A DNA stretch of 64,000 bases, from positions 2,264,576 to 2,328,575 of the forward strand of contig OX639991.1 in assembly GCA_951828585.1 (NCBI GenBank). The letters are read 5' to 3'. This document shows positions 31,237 through 39,468 of this stretch, in pieces; positions within the stretch are counted from its first letter, which is position 1, and every line of letters begins with the position of its first letter. Made by a program: the position numbers and the translations under genes. The notes beneath the pieces were generated by a model. That model saw only the letters and a list, made by a program, of their open reading frames with translations. It was not told the DNA's origin and ran no database searches. The stretch comes from Longimicrobiales bacterium (GTDB taxonomy: Bacteria; Gemmatimonadota; Gemmatimonadetes; Longimicrobiales; Gaopeijiaceae).

Positions 31237-32453
31237 ATGAACGCTCGCCCGCGACCGCCGCGCACCCTCCTCCCAGCCCCGTCATCCTCGCGGCCATCCT
31301 AACCGTCGCCTGCGGCCTGGACTCCCCCGCCAACAGCGGCAACCTCACCACCACCACCACCACCACCACCATCGACGGCGTCATCCACGTCACCAACACC
31401 GGCGACGCCCCCGAGTGGCACCTCACGGAAGTCGTCTCCATCGGCCCGAAGTCCATCACCGAAACCGGCTCTCCCGACGAGTTCGGCGGTGTACGCAGCG
31501 TTGCCCTGGGTCCCGACGACGCCCTGTACATCGCGGATCTCGTCAACCACGAAGTCCGCGTCTTCGGCCTGGACGGCGCTCACCGCCGCACCTTCGGCCG
31601 CGAGGGAGAGGGGCCGGGCGAGTTCGCCTCACTGCACTCGATCACCTGGGCCGGCGACCGGCTGCTGGCGCTGGACTATGTCATGGGCCGAATCACGGAG
31701 TTCTCGGCCGAGGGCAATGCGCTCGGTCAACGGCGCATGCGGGGCCGGATCGGGGGGTCGCCGCTGCTGTTCCGGTTCTTCCCGGTGGGTCCCGACGAGG
31801 CCTATGCGATGACCTACATCGTCGCCGAGACGCGGCGGGGCCTCATGTTCGCCGGCCACGACAGCCGGGGAGAGACGGGGGACACCCTGCCCCTGCTGAG
31901 GTCGGAACAACCCTCGGGCGTCGAATGCGAGTACAACGAGGGATGGGTCAGCTTCTTCGATATTCCCTTCGCTCCGAGCCTGGTCCAGCACCCCGGTCCC
32001 GGCGGCGTGATGTACATGGCCATGAGCAACGACTACCGCGTCGCCGTCACCCGGGGCTCCGACACTCTCCGGGTCATCGAACGCACCCTGCCCGCCGAAC
32101 CCATCTCGGACGATGAGTGGGAGACGGGCAATCAGGAATTCCGCGACTTCATCGCCGAAACGCCGGGCGCCGAATGTGACCCGCGACGTCCCATCCGGGC
32201 GGACGCGAAACCCTTCATCGCGGACATCTACCTCGCTCCCGACGGCAAGCTGTGGGTCGAAGTCCTCCGTACCGCCGGCAACCGCTGGGAACTCTTCGAC
32301 ACCGAGGGCCGCTTGCTCGGAACCTTCCCGGTCCGCCACCGCAAGGAAGACGCCGCCCCCGCCTTCGGCCCCGACCACCTCGTCACGATCCGCCGGGACA
32401 GCCTCGACCTCGACCACGTCGACGTCTGGCGCATAGACCCCGGCAGGCAGTGA
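31237..32453 (+). CDS. Six-bladed beta-propeller lipoprotein (subfamily A), paralogue 2, probable frameshift in signal peptide
   Basis: The propeller body is intact: TIDGVIHVTNTGDAPEWHLT, VSIGPKSITETGSPDEFGGV, then blades with NHEVRVFGLDG and a C-terminal LDLDHVDVWRID. The body frame is open from about 31137. The only well-placed start, ATG 31237 with GAAGGAG upstream, is in another frame. It reads MNARPRPPRTLLPAP before hitting a stop, whereas the body frame gives VILAAILTVAC, the lipobox. One missing base between about 31237 and 31290 would join them. A run of eight Thr codons (ACC repeat, 31343-31370) lies after the lipobox. Confidence 0.75.
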
Positions 32454-32581
32454 GAGCCAACGCAACCCGGACCACTCGAGCGCAGCCCAGGATAACGCCC
32501 TCCACACCGGGTAAACGCTCCTCCCCCTCCCATCGTCTCACTTCTCGAAACCACACGAGGAGACAAGGGACCGAGAGCGCC

Positions 32582-33163
32582 ATGCTCTCCGATCAAGACA
32601 TCCTGGACCTGGCCGAACGGGCCACCAAGGGGGAACGAGAGGCGCTCGGAAGGCTGGCGGGCGCCCTCCGTCCTCTCATATGCCGGTGGGCGCTGGTCAT
32701 GACCGGGGACCCCAACGACGCGGAGGACGTCGCGCAGCAGGTGCTGATGAAAATGATGACATCCATGGAGGGATTCGATGGCCGTTCAAGGGTTACGAGC
32801 TGGGTCTACCGGATCACCAGGAACGCCAGCCTGGATCACCAGCGCCGGAGGGAGCGGGAGCGACGGCTGGCCGAGAAGGCGGAGTGGCTGGCCCGGGCGG
32901 AGGCGCCCCGGCTGGACGATCCGCTGGACGACATCGAAATGAACCGAACGCTGCGACTGATTCGGACCCTGATGAGGGAGCTGTCCATGCGGCAGCGGGA
33001 GGTCTTCGACCTGGTGGATCTGCAGGGACTGGAGCCGAGAGAGGCGGCGGAGCTGCTGGAGACGAATCCGAATACGGTGCGGGTCCACCTGCTGCGGGCG
33101 AGGCGGCGGATGCGCAGCGAGATGCTGGCGCAGGGATTCGCATTCGAGAACGCGGGGGAATAA
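32582..33163 (+). CDS. ECF-type RNA polymerase sigma factor
   Basis: This 193-residue protein has region 2 (GDPNDAEDVAQQVLMKMM, then FDGRSRVTSWVYRITRNASL) and region 4 (MRELSMRQREVFDLVDLQGL followed by EPREAAELLETNPNTVRVHL). It directs RNA polymerase to a specific promoter set. The stop codon overlaps the start of the next gene (TAATG), and that gene has an anti-sigma-like layout. Its place inside the propeller array suggests that it may control the neighbouring genes; this is inference. ATG 32582 is chosen by the family N-terminus. Confidence 0.92.
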   Translation: MLSDQDILDLAERATKGEREALGRLAGALRPLICRWALVMTGDPNDAEDVAQQVLMKMMTSMEGFDGRSRVTSWVYRITRNASLDHQRRRERERRLAEKAEWLARAEAPRLDDPLDDIEMNRTLRLIRTLMRELSMRQREVFDLVDLQGLEPREAAELLETNPNTVRVHLLRARRRMRSEMLAQGFAFENAGE

Positions 33164-33618
33164 TGGATCATCGTGACGATTGGCCGGACGGGATCCTGGA
33201 GGGGGATCTCGATGCGGTTGCCGGGCGGGGCCCTGCGGAGCGGCGGAAAGCAGAGCGGATCGCCCGGGACGCGCGGAACATGAACACGGTCCTGTCGGCC
33301 ATGGCGAACCAGGTGAGCGAACGCGTTCCCACCCCGATTCATGGGGAGGCCGCGCCTGCGCGCCGCAGGTCCACCTGGAGATGGCGGACCGTGGCACCCC
33401 TCGCGGCGGCCGCCGCCATCGCGGCCCTGATCCTGGTGCGCGGTGGCGAGACGGGTGAAGAGATGGCAATCCTCATCCCCCCGCCCGAATCCCGTATTCC
33501 AAGCATGGTAAGCGAGATGGACGTGGAGGCCGACCGGCCCTTCGCGGTTTTTCCCACGAGCGATCCCGATATCGCCGTGGTATGGCTACTCAACCCACAG
33601 GAGAAGACTGATGACTGA
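33163..33618 (+). CDS. Probable membrane-anchored anti-sigma factor
   Basis: This 151-residue protein starts one base inside the sigma factor stop. It has a soluble, charged N-terminus (about 75 residues), one membrane segment (VAPLAAAAAIAALILV, about residues 83-98) and a C-terminal domain ending in VVWLLNPQEKTDD. This layout and coupling fit an anti-sigma factor that holds the sigma factor at the membrane. No zinc-binding HxxxCxxC motif is present, so it is not a classical ZAS protein. It overlaps the next gene by eight bases. Confidence 0.65.
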   Translation: MDHRDDWPDGILEGDLDAVAGRGPAERRKAERIARDARNMNTVLSAMANQVSERVPTPIHGEAAPARRRSTWRWRTVAPLAAAAAIAALILVRGGETGEEMAILIPPPESRIPSMVSEMDVEADRPFAVFPTSDPDIAVVWLLNPQEKTDD

Positions 33619-34177
33619 GATGATGACGAGGAGTATTCGATGCGTGCTGATCGGGGCGTTGGCCCTCGGGGCGCTTGCCGGTGTCGCGAATGCGCAGGAG
33701 GGTGATGAGGCTGCGCAACACATCCAAAACGTGTTGCTCACATTTCATCTGGTCCAGGCCGATGGCTTCACCGATGAGGACCCCGAGATCAGCGATGTCG
33801 TGAGCGAACTCAGGGAGATCTTCAACTTCAAGGGGTACCGGCTGCTTTCGACTTCGGTATTCAATGTCGGCTTGATACCGAACAGCTCAGGGTCCAGAGC
33901 CACCGGCGAGGGTTTGCAGAGAATCTATCCGATCGGTTTCGAGAAAGGGATGACGATCAAGGCGGACGTCAGCTCGCCGCGTTCCACGGGAGCCCTCCGT
34001 GCCACGGTGACCCTCACCGACCAGGTCAGGGAGTCGTTTGCATTCGGCGACGAGCTCCCGCTTCTCGAAACCACGGTCACGTTCCGCGATGGCCAGAGGG
34101 CGGTGTTGGGATCGGGTCCCGGCAACGCCGAAGGGGCCGTCCTCATCCTCATCGTAACCCCCAGGATCGATCCGTAG
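33611..34177 (+). CDS. Exported protein of unknown function in sigma/anti-sigma operon
   Basis: This 188-residue protein has a cleavable signal peptide (LIGALALGALAGVANAQE). The mature part has FNFKGYRLLSTSVFNV and, near the end, LLETTVTFRDGQRAVLGSG followed by LILIVTPRIDP. The last segments resemble the strand pattern of secretin-type beta domains (xTVxVxDGxxVVLGG ... LLVLVTP), but no secretin pore domain is present. The gene overlaps the anti-sigma gene by eight bases, so the three genes form an operon. It could be a periplasmic partner of the anti-sigma factor. I do not assign a function. Confidence 0.6.
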   Translation: MTEMMTRSIRCVLIGALALGALAGVANAQEGDEAAQHIQNVLLTFHLVQADGFTDEDPEISDVVSELREIFNFKGYRLLSTSVFNVGLIPNSSGSRATGEGLQRIYPIGFEKGMTIKADVSSPRSTGALRATVTLTDQVRESFAFGDELPLLETTVTFRDGQRAVLGSGPGNAEGAVLILIVTPRIDP

Positions 34178-34186
34178 CGGCGTACT

Positions 34187-35485
34187 GTGACCAACACCCA
34201 CCCCCCCACCCCCACCCTCCTGGCATCCCTGTGCCTCCTGACCCTGTCGTGCACCGACCCCACCCGGGACGCCGCCACCACCACCACCGACATCCCCCTC
34301 ACCGCCACCACCCAGCCCCTCTACACCGTCGGCGCACTCGTGGGCGAGGACTGGGAGACCTTCGGCAACGTTCGCTCGGTACAATTCGACGGCGACGGCA
34401 ACCTGCACATCTTCGATGCGGGCGCCCACCGGATCGTCGTGGTCGACGCCGAGGGCAACCACCTCCGCACCGTCGGCACCCAGGGCGAGGGTCCGGGCGA
34501 GATCGGGAACGCCCACGCCGCCGTCGTCCTCAACGACGGACAGACCGTGATCTACGACTTCGGCAATCCGGCCGCCTTCGAGATCTTCGACACAGAGGGC
34601 GAGTTCGCGCGAAGCGTGACCGCCGACGTCAACCGCGGGGTACCCGGGGAGCGGATGCATACGCTGCCGGACGGACGCCTGGTGACCATGGGCGGTCCCC
34701 AAATCCGGATGTACGCCCCGGGGGAGGCGCCCGACGATTCGGGGGAGGAGGAAGAGGAGGACCATCGCCGCGACATCGACGTCTTCTCGCTGGACGGCAG
34801 CGACAGGGTGGTCCTCTACCGCGCCTGGAACCTCCCGCCCACCGAAGCCGACGAGTCGATCGAGGGAAGTTCGGACGAGGGCGGAAGCCTGTCGATGAGC
34901 TTCAGCCGCATGCGCGAATTCAACCCCAGGCTCCTGATCGGGGTCCTGTCCGATGGCCGCGTCGCGGTGGTCGATTCGATGGCCTACGAAGTGAAGCTCG
35001 TCGCGATGGACGGCACCGTGGATGGCACAATCGAGCGACAAATCGTACCCGAGCCGGTGACCGAAGCGGTCAAGGAAGCGACCAGGGCCGCTCGCCTGGA
35101 GGGATTGGGGGAAATGACGGACGGTGGGATCCGCGTTCAGACGATAGTGGGAGACGTCAACCTGGACATACAGGAGCAGATGCGCGCGATGATGGAACGC
35201 CAGATCGAGTCGATGGTTTTCACCGAGGAGATCCCGGTGATCGCGAATCTGGCGGTCGACCCCCGGGATCGGCTCTGGATTGCGCGGATGGGTCCAGCGG
35301 GAGACGAAACCGCCGGTCCCACTGATATCATCACGGCGAGCGGCCAGTACATCGGCACCCTGCCCACCGACGGGCCGCGGATCCCGGCGGCGTTCGGCCC
35401 CGGCGGACTCATGGCCTACATCGATTCGGACGAGATGGGTGTTCAGACCGTTCGCGTGATCCGACTGGTGTCGCTCGATGGCTGA
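34187..35485 (+). CDS. Six-bladed beta-propeller lipoprotein (divergent subfamily C), paralogue 3
   Basis: This 432-residue protein starts at GTG 34187, with a signal peptide and lipobox (LTLSC). Blades are recognisable (SVQFDGDGNLHIFDAGAHRI, VVVDAEGNHLRTVGTQGEGP), but the opening motif (TATTQPLYTVGALVGEDWET) differs from subfamilies A and B. An acidic insertion (EEEEEDHRRD, about 34745-34772) and a helical segment with VKEATRAARLEGLGEM interrupt the propeller. It overlaps the next gene by eight bases, so they are co-translated. Confidence 0.83.
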   Translation: MTNTHPPTPTLLASLCLLTLSCTDPTRDAATTTTDIPLTATTQPLYTVGALVGEDWETFGNVRSVQFDGDGNLHIFDAGAHRIVVVDAEGNHLRTVGTQGEGPGEIGNAHAAVVLNDGQTVIYDFGNPAAFEIFDTEGEFARSVTADVNRGVPGERMHTLPDGRLVTMGGPQIRMYAPGEAPDDSGEEEEEDHRRDIDVFSLDGSDRVVLYRAWNLPPTEADESIEGSSDEGGSLSMSFSRMREFNPRLLIGVLSDGRVAVVDSMAYEVKLVAMDGTVDGTIERQIVPEPVTEAVKEATRAARLEGLGEMTDGGIRVQTIVGDVNLDIQEQMRAMMERQIESMVFTEEIPVIANLAVDPRDRLWIARMGPAGDETAGPTDIITASGQYIGTLPTDGPRIPAAFGPGGLMAYIDSDEMGVQTVRVIRLVSLDG

Positions 35486-36809
35486 TTGCTCCCGCTGGCG
35501 AGCCTTCCTGTCGACGCTCGCCACCGCAGCCGCGCTCGGCCTCGCCGCCTGCGGCCCCGATGCCCCGCCCGCCGGCCCGAGCGTCCAGGTGGACACCATC
35601 GGCGACACGACGATCGTCCGCACTCTGTCGGGAAGTGTCTGGGGGACGGAGGCGACGCTCGTCCCGGAAGTCTCGATCGGCGAACTCGAGGGGCGCGACG
35701 AGTATCTCTTCGGCCAGATCGGGTCGCTGGCGGTGGACGGCGACCGCAACGTCTACGTCTTCGACACCCAGGCGCTCCACGTCCGCGTCTTCGATGCCGA
35801 CGGCACTTACATCACCACGCTTGGCCGGGAAGGGGAGGGACCGGGCGAGTTCGGCCGTGCCGAGGCCATCGCCGTGCTACCCGACGGCCGTTTGCTCGTC
35901 CGGGATCCCGGCAACATGCGGGTCCAGGTGTTCGACCCCGCTTCGGGCACGGAGGAATGGGAGTACAATTCCGGCAACACCTACCGGCCCGGGGCCCCGC
36001 TGTACACCGATGTGCGCGGCCGCACATTCCTGCACCAGTCCAAGTACGACATCGTCATCGTTCTTGGCCCGGACGGCACACACTTGGATACGCTCCCCGA
36101 ACCGACGATGGACTATGAGCGAGTCATCGTCAGGGCGGAAGCGGAAAGCGGTTCGGTAACCTCGCCCGTGCCGTTCACACCCCGGTTCTTCTGGGCCGTT
36201 CACTCAAGCGGCCACTTCCTCACCGGCCTCTCCTGGGACTACCGCATCGACCTTGCCCGGCACGACGGCGTGCTGAGGATCGAACGCGCCTACGACCCGG
36301 TGCCGGTCTCGGGCGAGGAGCGCGCCTACCAACGCGAATCCCTGGTGCGGATGGTCCGTTTCAGCGTTCCGGACTGGACCTGGGACGGCCCGCGGATCCC
36401 GGACCACAAGCCGGTCTTCAACCAGCTGCTAACCGGCCGGGACGGCCGAATCTGGGTGAGACTCACGACCTCGGGACGGCGTGTCGAGAACGAGAATCAC
36501 AACCCGGAAAATCCCTTTTCGGAGCCCGTCGCCTGGCGGGAGTCGACACGCTACGACGTCTTCGAGCCCGACGGGACCTATCTGGGTGTCGTCGTGCCGC
36601 CGGATGACTTCGCCCCATCTCCCGACCCGGTCTTTGTCCGCGACCATGTGTGGGCGGTGACGGTGGACGATCTGGGCGTCCAGCGGGTGGTCCGCTACAG
36701 GATCGAGGTGGGGGGGGAGGGCGGAGACGATCGCGGGGACCGTGGCGGCGGCCGGTCTTCCTCGGCAACGTCCTTCGCCTTTCGAATGGGGTCGGATCCT
36801 TGGAAATGA
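35478..36809 (+). CDS. Six-bladed beta-propeller lipoprotein (subfamily B), paralogue 4
   Basis: This 443-residue lipoprotein (lipobox GLAAC) opens with QVDTIGDTTIVRTLSGSVWG, the subfamily B motif shared with the gene at 36867. Blades include SLAVDGDRNVYVFDTQALHV followed by RVFDADGTY and GREGEGPGEFGRAEAIAVL. The C-terminus (YDVFEPDGTYLGVVVPPDDF) is a closing blade, followed by a low-complexity Gly/Arg tail. It overlaps paralogue 3 by eight bases. The ligand is unknown. Confidence 0.85.
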   Translation: MADCSRWRAFLSTLATAAALGLAACGPDAPPAGPSVQVDTIGDTTIVRTLSGSVWGTEATLVPEVSIGELEGRDEYLFGQIGSLAVDGDRNVYVFDTQALHVRVFDADGTYITTLGREGEGPGEFGRAEAIAVLPDGRLLVRDPGNMRVQVFDPASGTEEWEYNSGNTYRPGAPLYTDVRGRTFLHQSKYDIVIVLGPDGTHLDTLPEPTMDYERVIVRAEAESGSVTSPVPFTPRFFWAVHSSGHFLTGLSWDYRIDLARHDGVLRIERAYDPVPVSGEERAYQRESLVRMVRFSVPDWTWDGPRIPDHKPVFNQLLTGRDGRIWVRLTTSGRRVENENHNPENPFSEPVAWRESTRYDVFEPDGTYLGVVVPPDDFAPSPDPVFVRDHVWAVTVDDLGVQRVVRYRIEVGGEGGDDRGDRGGGRSSSATSFAFRMGSDPWK

Positions 36810-36854
36810 CAAGCACAGTTGTCACAATGTAAAGTGTAGTTCACATGATGTGAA
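36807..36854. promoter_or_regulatory. Two inverted repeats before propeller paralogue 5
   Basis: TGACAA (36807-36812) and TTGTCA (36819-36824) form a perfect inverted repeat with a 6-nt spacer. TTCACA-TGA-TGTGAA (36840-36854) is a perfect 15-nt palindrome of the CRP/FNR half-site type. The ATG of the next gene follows 12 bp later. Binding of a regulator is inference. Confidence 0.5.
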
Positions 36855-36866
36855 AGGTCTCAGGCG

Positions 36867-38117
36867 ATGAGAACCCCTCCACTACCGCTGACCGCGTTGA
36901 CCGCCTGTGCCCTGGCGGCGTGCGCAACCGACACGGGTTCATCCGTCGCCGGATCGGACACGGTTGTCGACACCATCGGCGACACGACCGTGGTCCGCAC
37001 TCTCTCGGGCAGCCTCTGGGGCGCCGAGGCCACCCTTGTCCCGGAAGTCTCGATCGGGGAACTCGAGGGGCGTGACGAGTATCTCTTCGGCAGCATCGGG
37101 TCGATTGCGGTGGACGACGACCTGAACGTCTATGTGCTCGACGAGCAGGCTCAGCACGTCCGTGTCTTCGACTCGGCCGGAGTGTACCTGAGGACGCTGG
37201 GCAGGCGGGGGGAGGGACCGGGCGAGTTCGGCAGTGCCGAGGCCATCGCTCTGCTTCCGGACGGCCGGTTGGTGGTGCGCGATCCCGGCAACCAGCGCAT
37301 CGAGGTCTTCGGTCCAGGCGCCGGCCGGACGGAGCAGTGGGGATACAATTCGGGCAACATGTACTTCGGGAGGTCGCCGCTGGTCACTGACGCGACCGGA
37401 CGGACGTTCCTGAGCACCCGCGACCTGTCCCGGGAAGGCTTCGTCATGCACATCGTCGTGTTCGGGCCTGACGGAACGCCCGTCGACACGCTCGCCGAAC
37501 CCTCGAGCGACTACGATGCCCCTACGATGAGCGCCATGGGAGAGAGCATGTTGCTGAGCAGGGTCGTGCCCTTCAGCCCCGAATTCCTGTGGACCATCCA
37601 CCTCAGCGGTCATTTCCTGACCGGTCTGTCCGCCGAGTACCGGATCGAACTCCGCCGGGACGATGGCGTGCTCAGAATCGAGCGCGCCGGCGATCCTGTA
37701 CCGGTTCATGAGGAGGAGCGCGCCTCGACGCGCGAATTCCTTGAGGGCAGCATGCGGAACACGCAGCCCGACTGGAACTGGAACGGCCCTCCGATCCCGC
37801 AACACAAGCCGTTCTTCTACGAACTGCTGGCCGGCCGCGACGGTCGCATATGGGTGAGGCTGGCAACCGAGGCATACCCCGTCGAGAACGAGAGCTACGA
37901 CCCGGAGGATCCGTCTTCGCGCCCGGTGGTGTGGAGAGAGCCCCTCCGCTACGACGTCTTCGAGCCCGACGGGACCTATCTGGGGGTGGTCGCACCGCCG
38001 GATGGTTTCGAGTACTACAAGGCCCCCGTCTTCGATGATGACCATGTCTGGGCGGTGACCCAGGACGAACTCGGGGTCGAGCGGGTGGTCCGCTACGGAA
38101 TCGAGGTCGCCCGATGA
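36867..38117 (+). CDS. Six-bladed beta-propeller lipoprotein (subfamily B), paralogue 5
   Basis: This 416-residue paralogue of the previous gene opens with VDTIGDTTVVRTLSGSLWG after a lipobox (LAAC). Blade sequences are nearly parallel to paralogue 4: AVDDDLNVYVLDEQAQHVRV, GRRGEGPGEFGSAEAIALL and WREPLRYDVFEPDGTYLGVV. The clear similarity across the full length points to a recent tandem duplication. It has its own upstream palindromes and overlaps the next gene by four bases (ATGA at 38114). Confidence 0.86.
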   Translation: MRTPPLPLTALTACALAACATDTGSSVAGSDTVVDTIGDTTVVRTLSGSLWGAEATLVPEVSIGELEGRDEYLFGSIGSIAVDDDLNVYVLDEQAQHVRVFDSAGVYLRTLGRRGEGPGEFGSAEAIALLPDGRLVVRDPGNQRIEVFGPGAGRTEQWGYNSGNMYFGRSPLVTDATGRTFLSTRDLSREGFVMHIVVFGPDGTPVDTLAEPSSDYDAPTMSAMGESMLLSRVVPFSPEFLWTIHLSGHFLTGLSAEYRIELRRDDGVLRIERAGDPVPVHEEERASTREFLEGSMRNTQPDWNWNGPPIPQHKPFFYELLAGRDGRIWVRLATEAYPVENESYDPEDPSSRPVVWREPLRYDVFEPDGTYLGVVAPPDGFEYYKAPVFDDDHVWAVTQDELGVERVVRYGIEVAR

Positions 38118-39309
38118 GAACCCATCCCCGTCTACTGCCGACCCTCCTCGCGGCCACCCTGCCCGCCGCTTGCGCCGAGGGAGACTCCACCGCCAACCCC
38201 CACACCCTCACCACCACCTTCGACACCATCAACACCGTCATCCACGCCACCAACACCGGCACCCCCCCCGAGTGGCAACTCACCCAGGTTGTCTCCATCG
38301 GCCCCGAGTCCGTCACCGAACAGGAGACCCCGGACGAATTCGGCCGGGTCAGCGCGGCCGCCCTCGGCCCCGACGGCACCGTCTTCGTCGCGGACGCCGC
38401 CAACGACGAGATCCGCGTCTTCGGTCTCGACGGCTCCCACATCCGCACCTTCGGGCGGGACGGCGAAGGGCCCGGCGAGTTCGGAAGCATCTACTCCATC
38501 GCCTGGGTCGGGGACCGGCTCCTGACTCTCGATCCGTGGGTGGGCCGCATCGGCGAGTTCTCGGCCGCGGGCGAGTGGCTCGGCCAGAGAAGAACCGCGG
38601 GAAGCATCACCGGACCACCCACCTTCATCCGCTTCTTCCCCGTCGGTCCCAACGAGGCCTTTCTCTTTGCCTTCGGTTCCGATCGTGGCTGGGTTGGCCT
38701 CGACAGCGGTGGAGACACGGGCGACACGGTGCCCTGGGCGACCGCCCCGAATGACCTTCCGGGCCTGACCGAGACAATCCTGTGCGAGTGGGATGGGGGA
38801 GTGGGCTACTACCCGCACACGGCCGGGGCGAAGTTCGTGCAGCACCCGGCTTCCGGCGGCATCATGTACTCCGCCTGGGGGTACTTCTACCGGATTGCCG
38901 TCACGGGGCGGACGGGGACACCCTGCGCGTGATCGAGCGCGACTTGCCGACCGAGCCCATTACGGACGAGGACTGGGCTGCCGGAAGCGCGGAATTCGAG
39001 GAAGCCCGGGAGCAATGGCCGGACGCCTCCTGCAGCCCGCGCGGTTACACCCGGCCGGAACGGAGGTCCTTCATCGAGGAAATCTTCGTGGCTCCCGACG
39101 GCAAGCTCTGGGTCGAGGTCATTCGCAACGCAGGCAACCGCTGGGAGTTCTTCGATACCGAGGGGAGGCTGCTCGGTAGCGTGCCCACCGTTCCGCACAA
39201 GGAGCGCACCGTCCCCGTCTTCTACGCGGACCACCTCGTGACGATCCGGCAGGACGACCTGGATCTGGACCATGTCGACGTGTGGCGGCTGGAGCGGGTG
39301 GGGCGGTAG
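38114..39309 (+). CDS. Six-bladed beta-propeller lipoprotein (subfamily A), paralogue 6, frameshifted
   Basis: The first frame encodes a lipoprotein signal (LPAAC), TTFDTINTVIHATNTGTPPE and blades up to YFYRIAVTG, then runs to a stop at 38932. The second frame continues with GDTLRVIERDLPTEPITDED to the family C-terminus LDLDHVDVWRLE at 39307. The paralogue at 39469 is continuous across this point (YFYRIAVTAAGGDTLRVIER), so one base is missing around 38901-38916, in a G-rich stretch. It is either a recent pseudogene or a sequencing error. It shares more than half of its residues with paralogue 7. Confidence 0.78.
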
Positions 39310-39377
39310 AGCCGATAGCGGCCGTGCCGTCGCATGCCAGCGCCAGCCCCATGCAACCCGACGCCAGTTCGCTACGT

Positions 39378-39390
39378 CCTTGAGTCAAGG
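39378..39390. promoter_or_regulatory. Palindromic motif upstream of propeller paralogue 7
   Basis: CCTTGAGTCAAGG is a palindrome with a single central base. It matches the motif at 31144-31157 and lies at almost the same distance (91 bp) from the start codon of a paralogous gene. Confidence 0.5.
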
Positions 39391-39468
39391 CCCGGCTACC
39401 CTTGGAGGACTGTCCGCGCACGCATGCCCGGCCGGTCCTCCGTCCCACCACCAAAGATGGAGTCAGGA

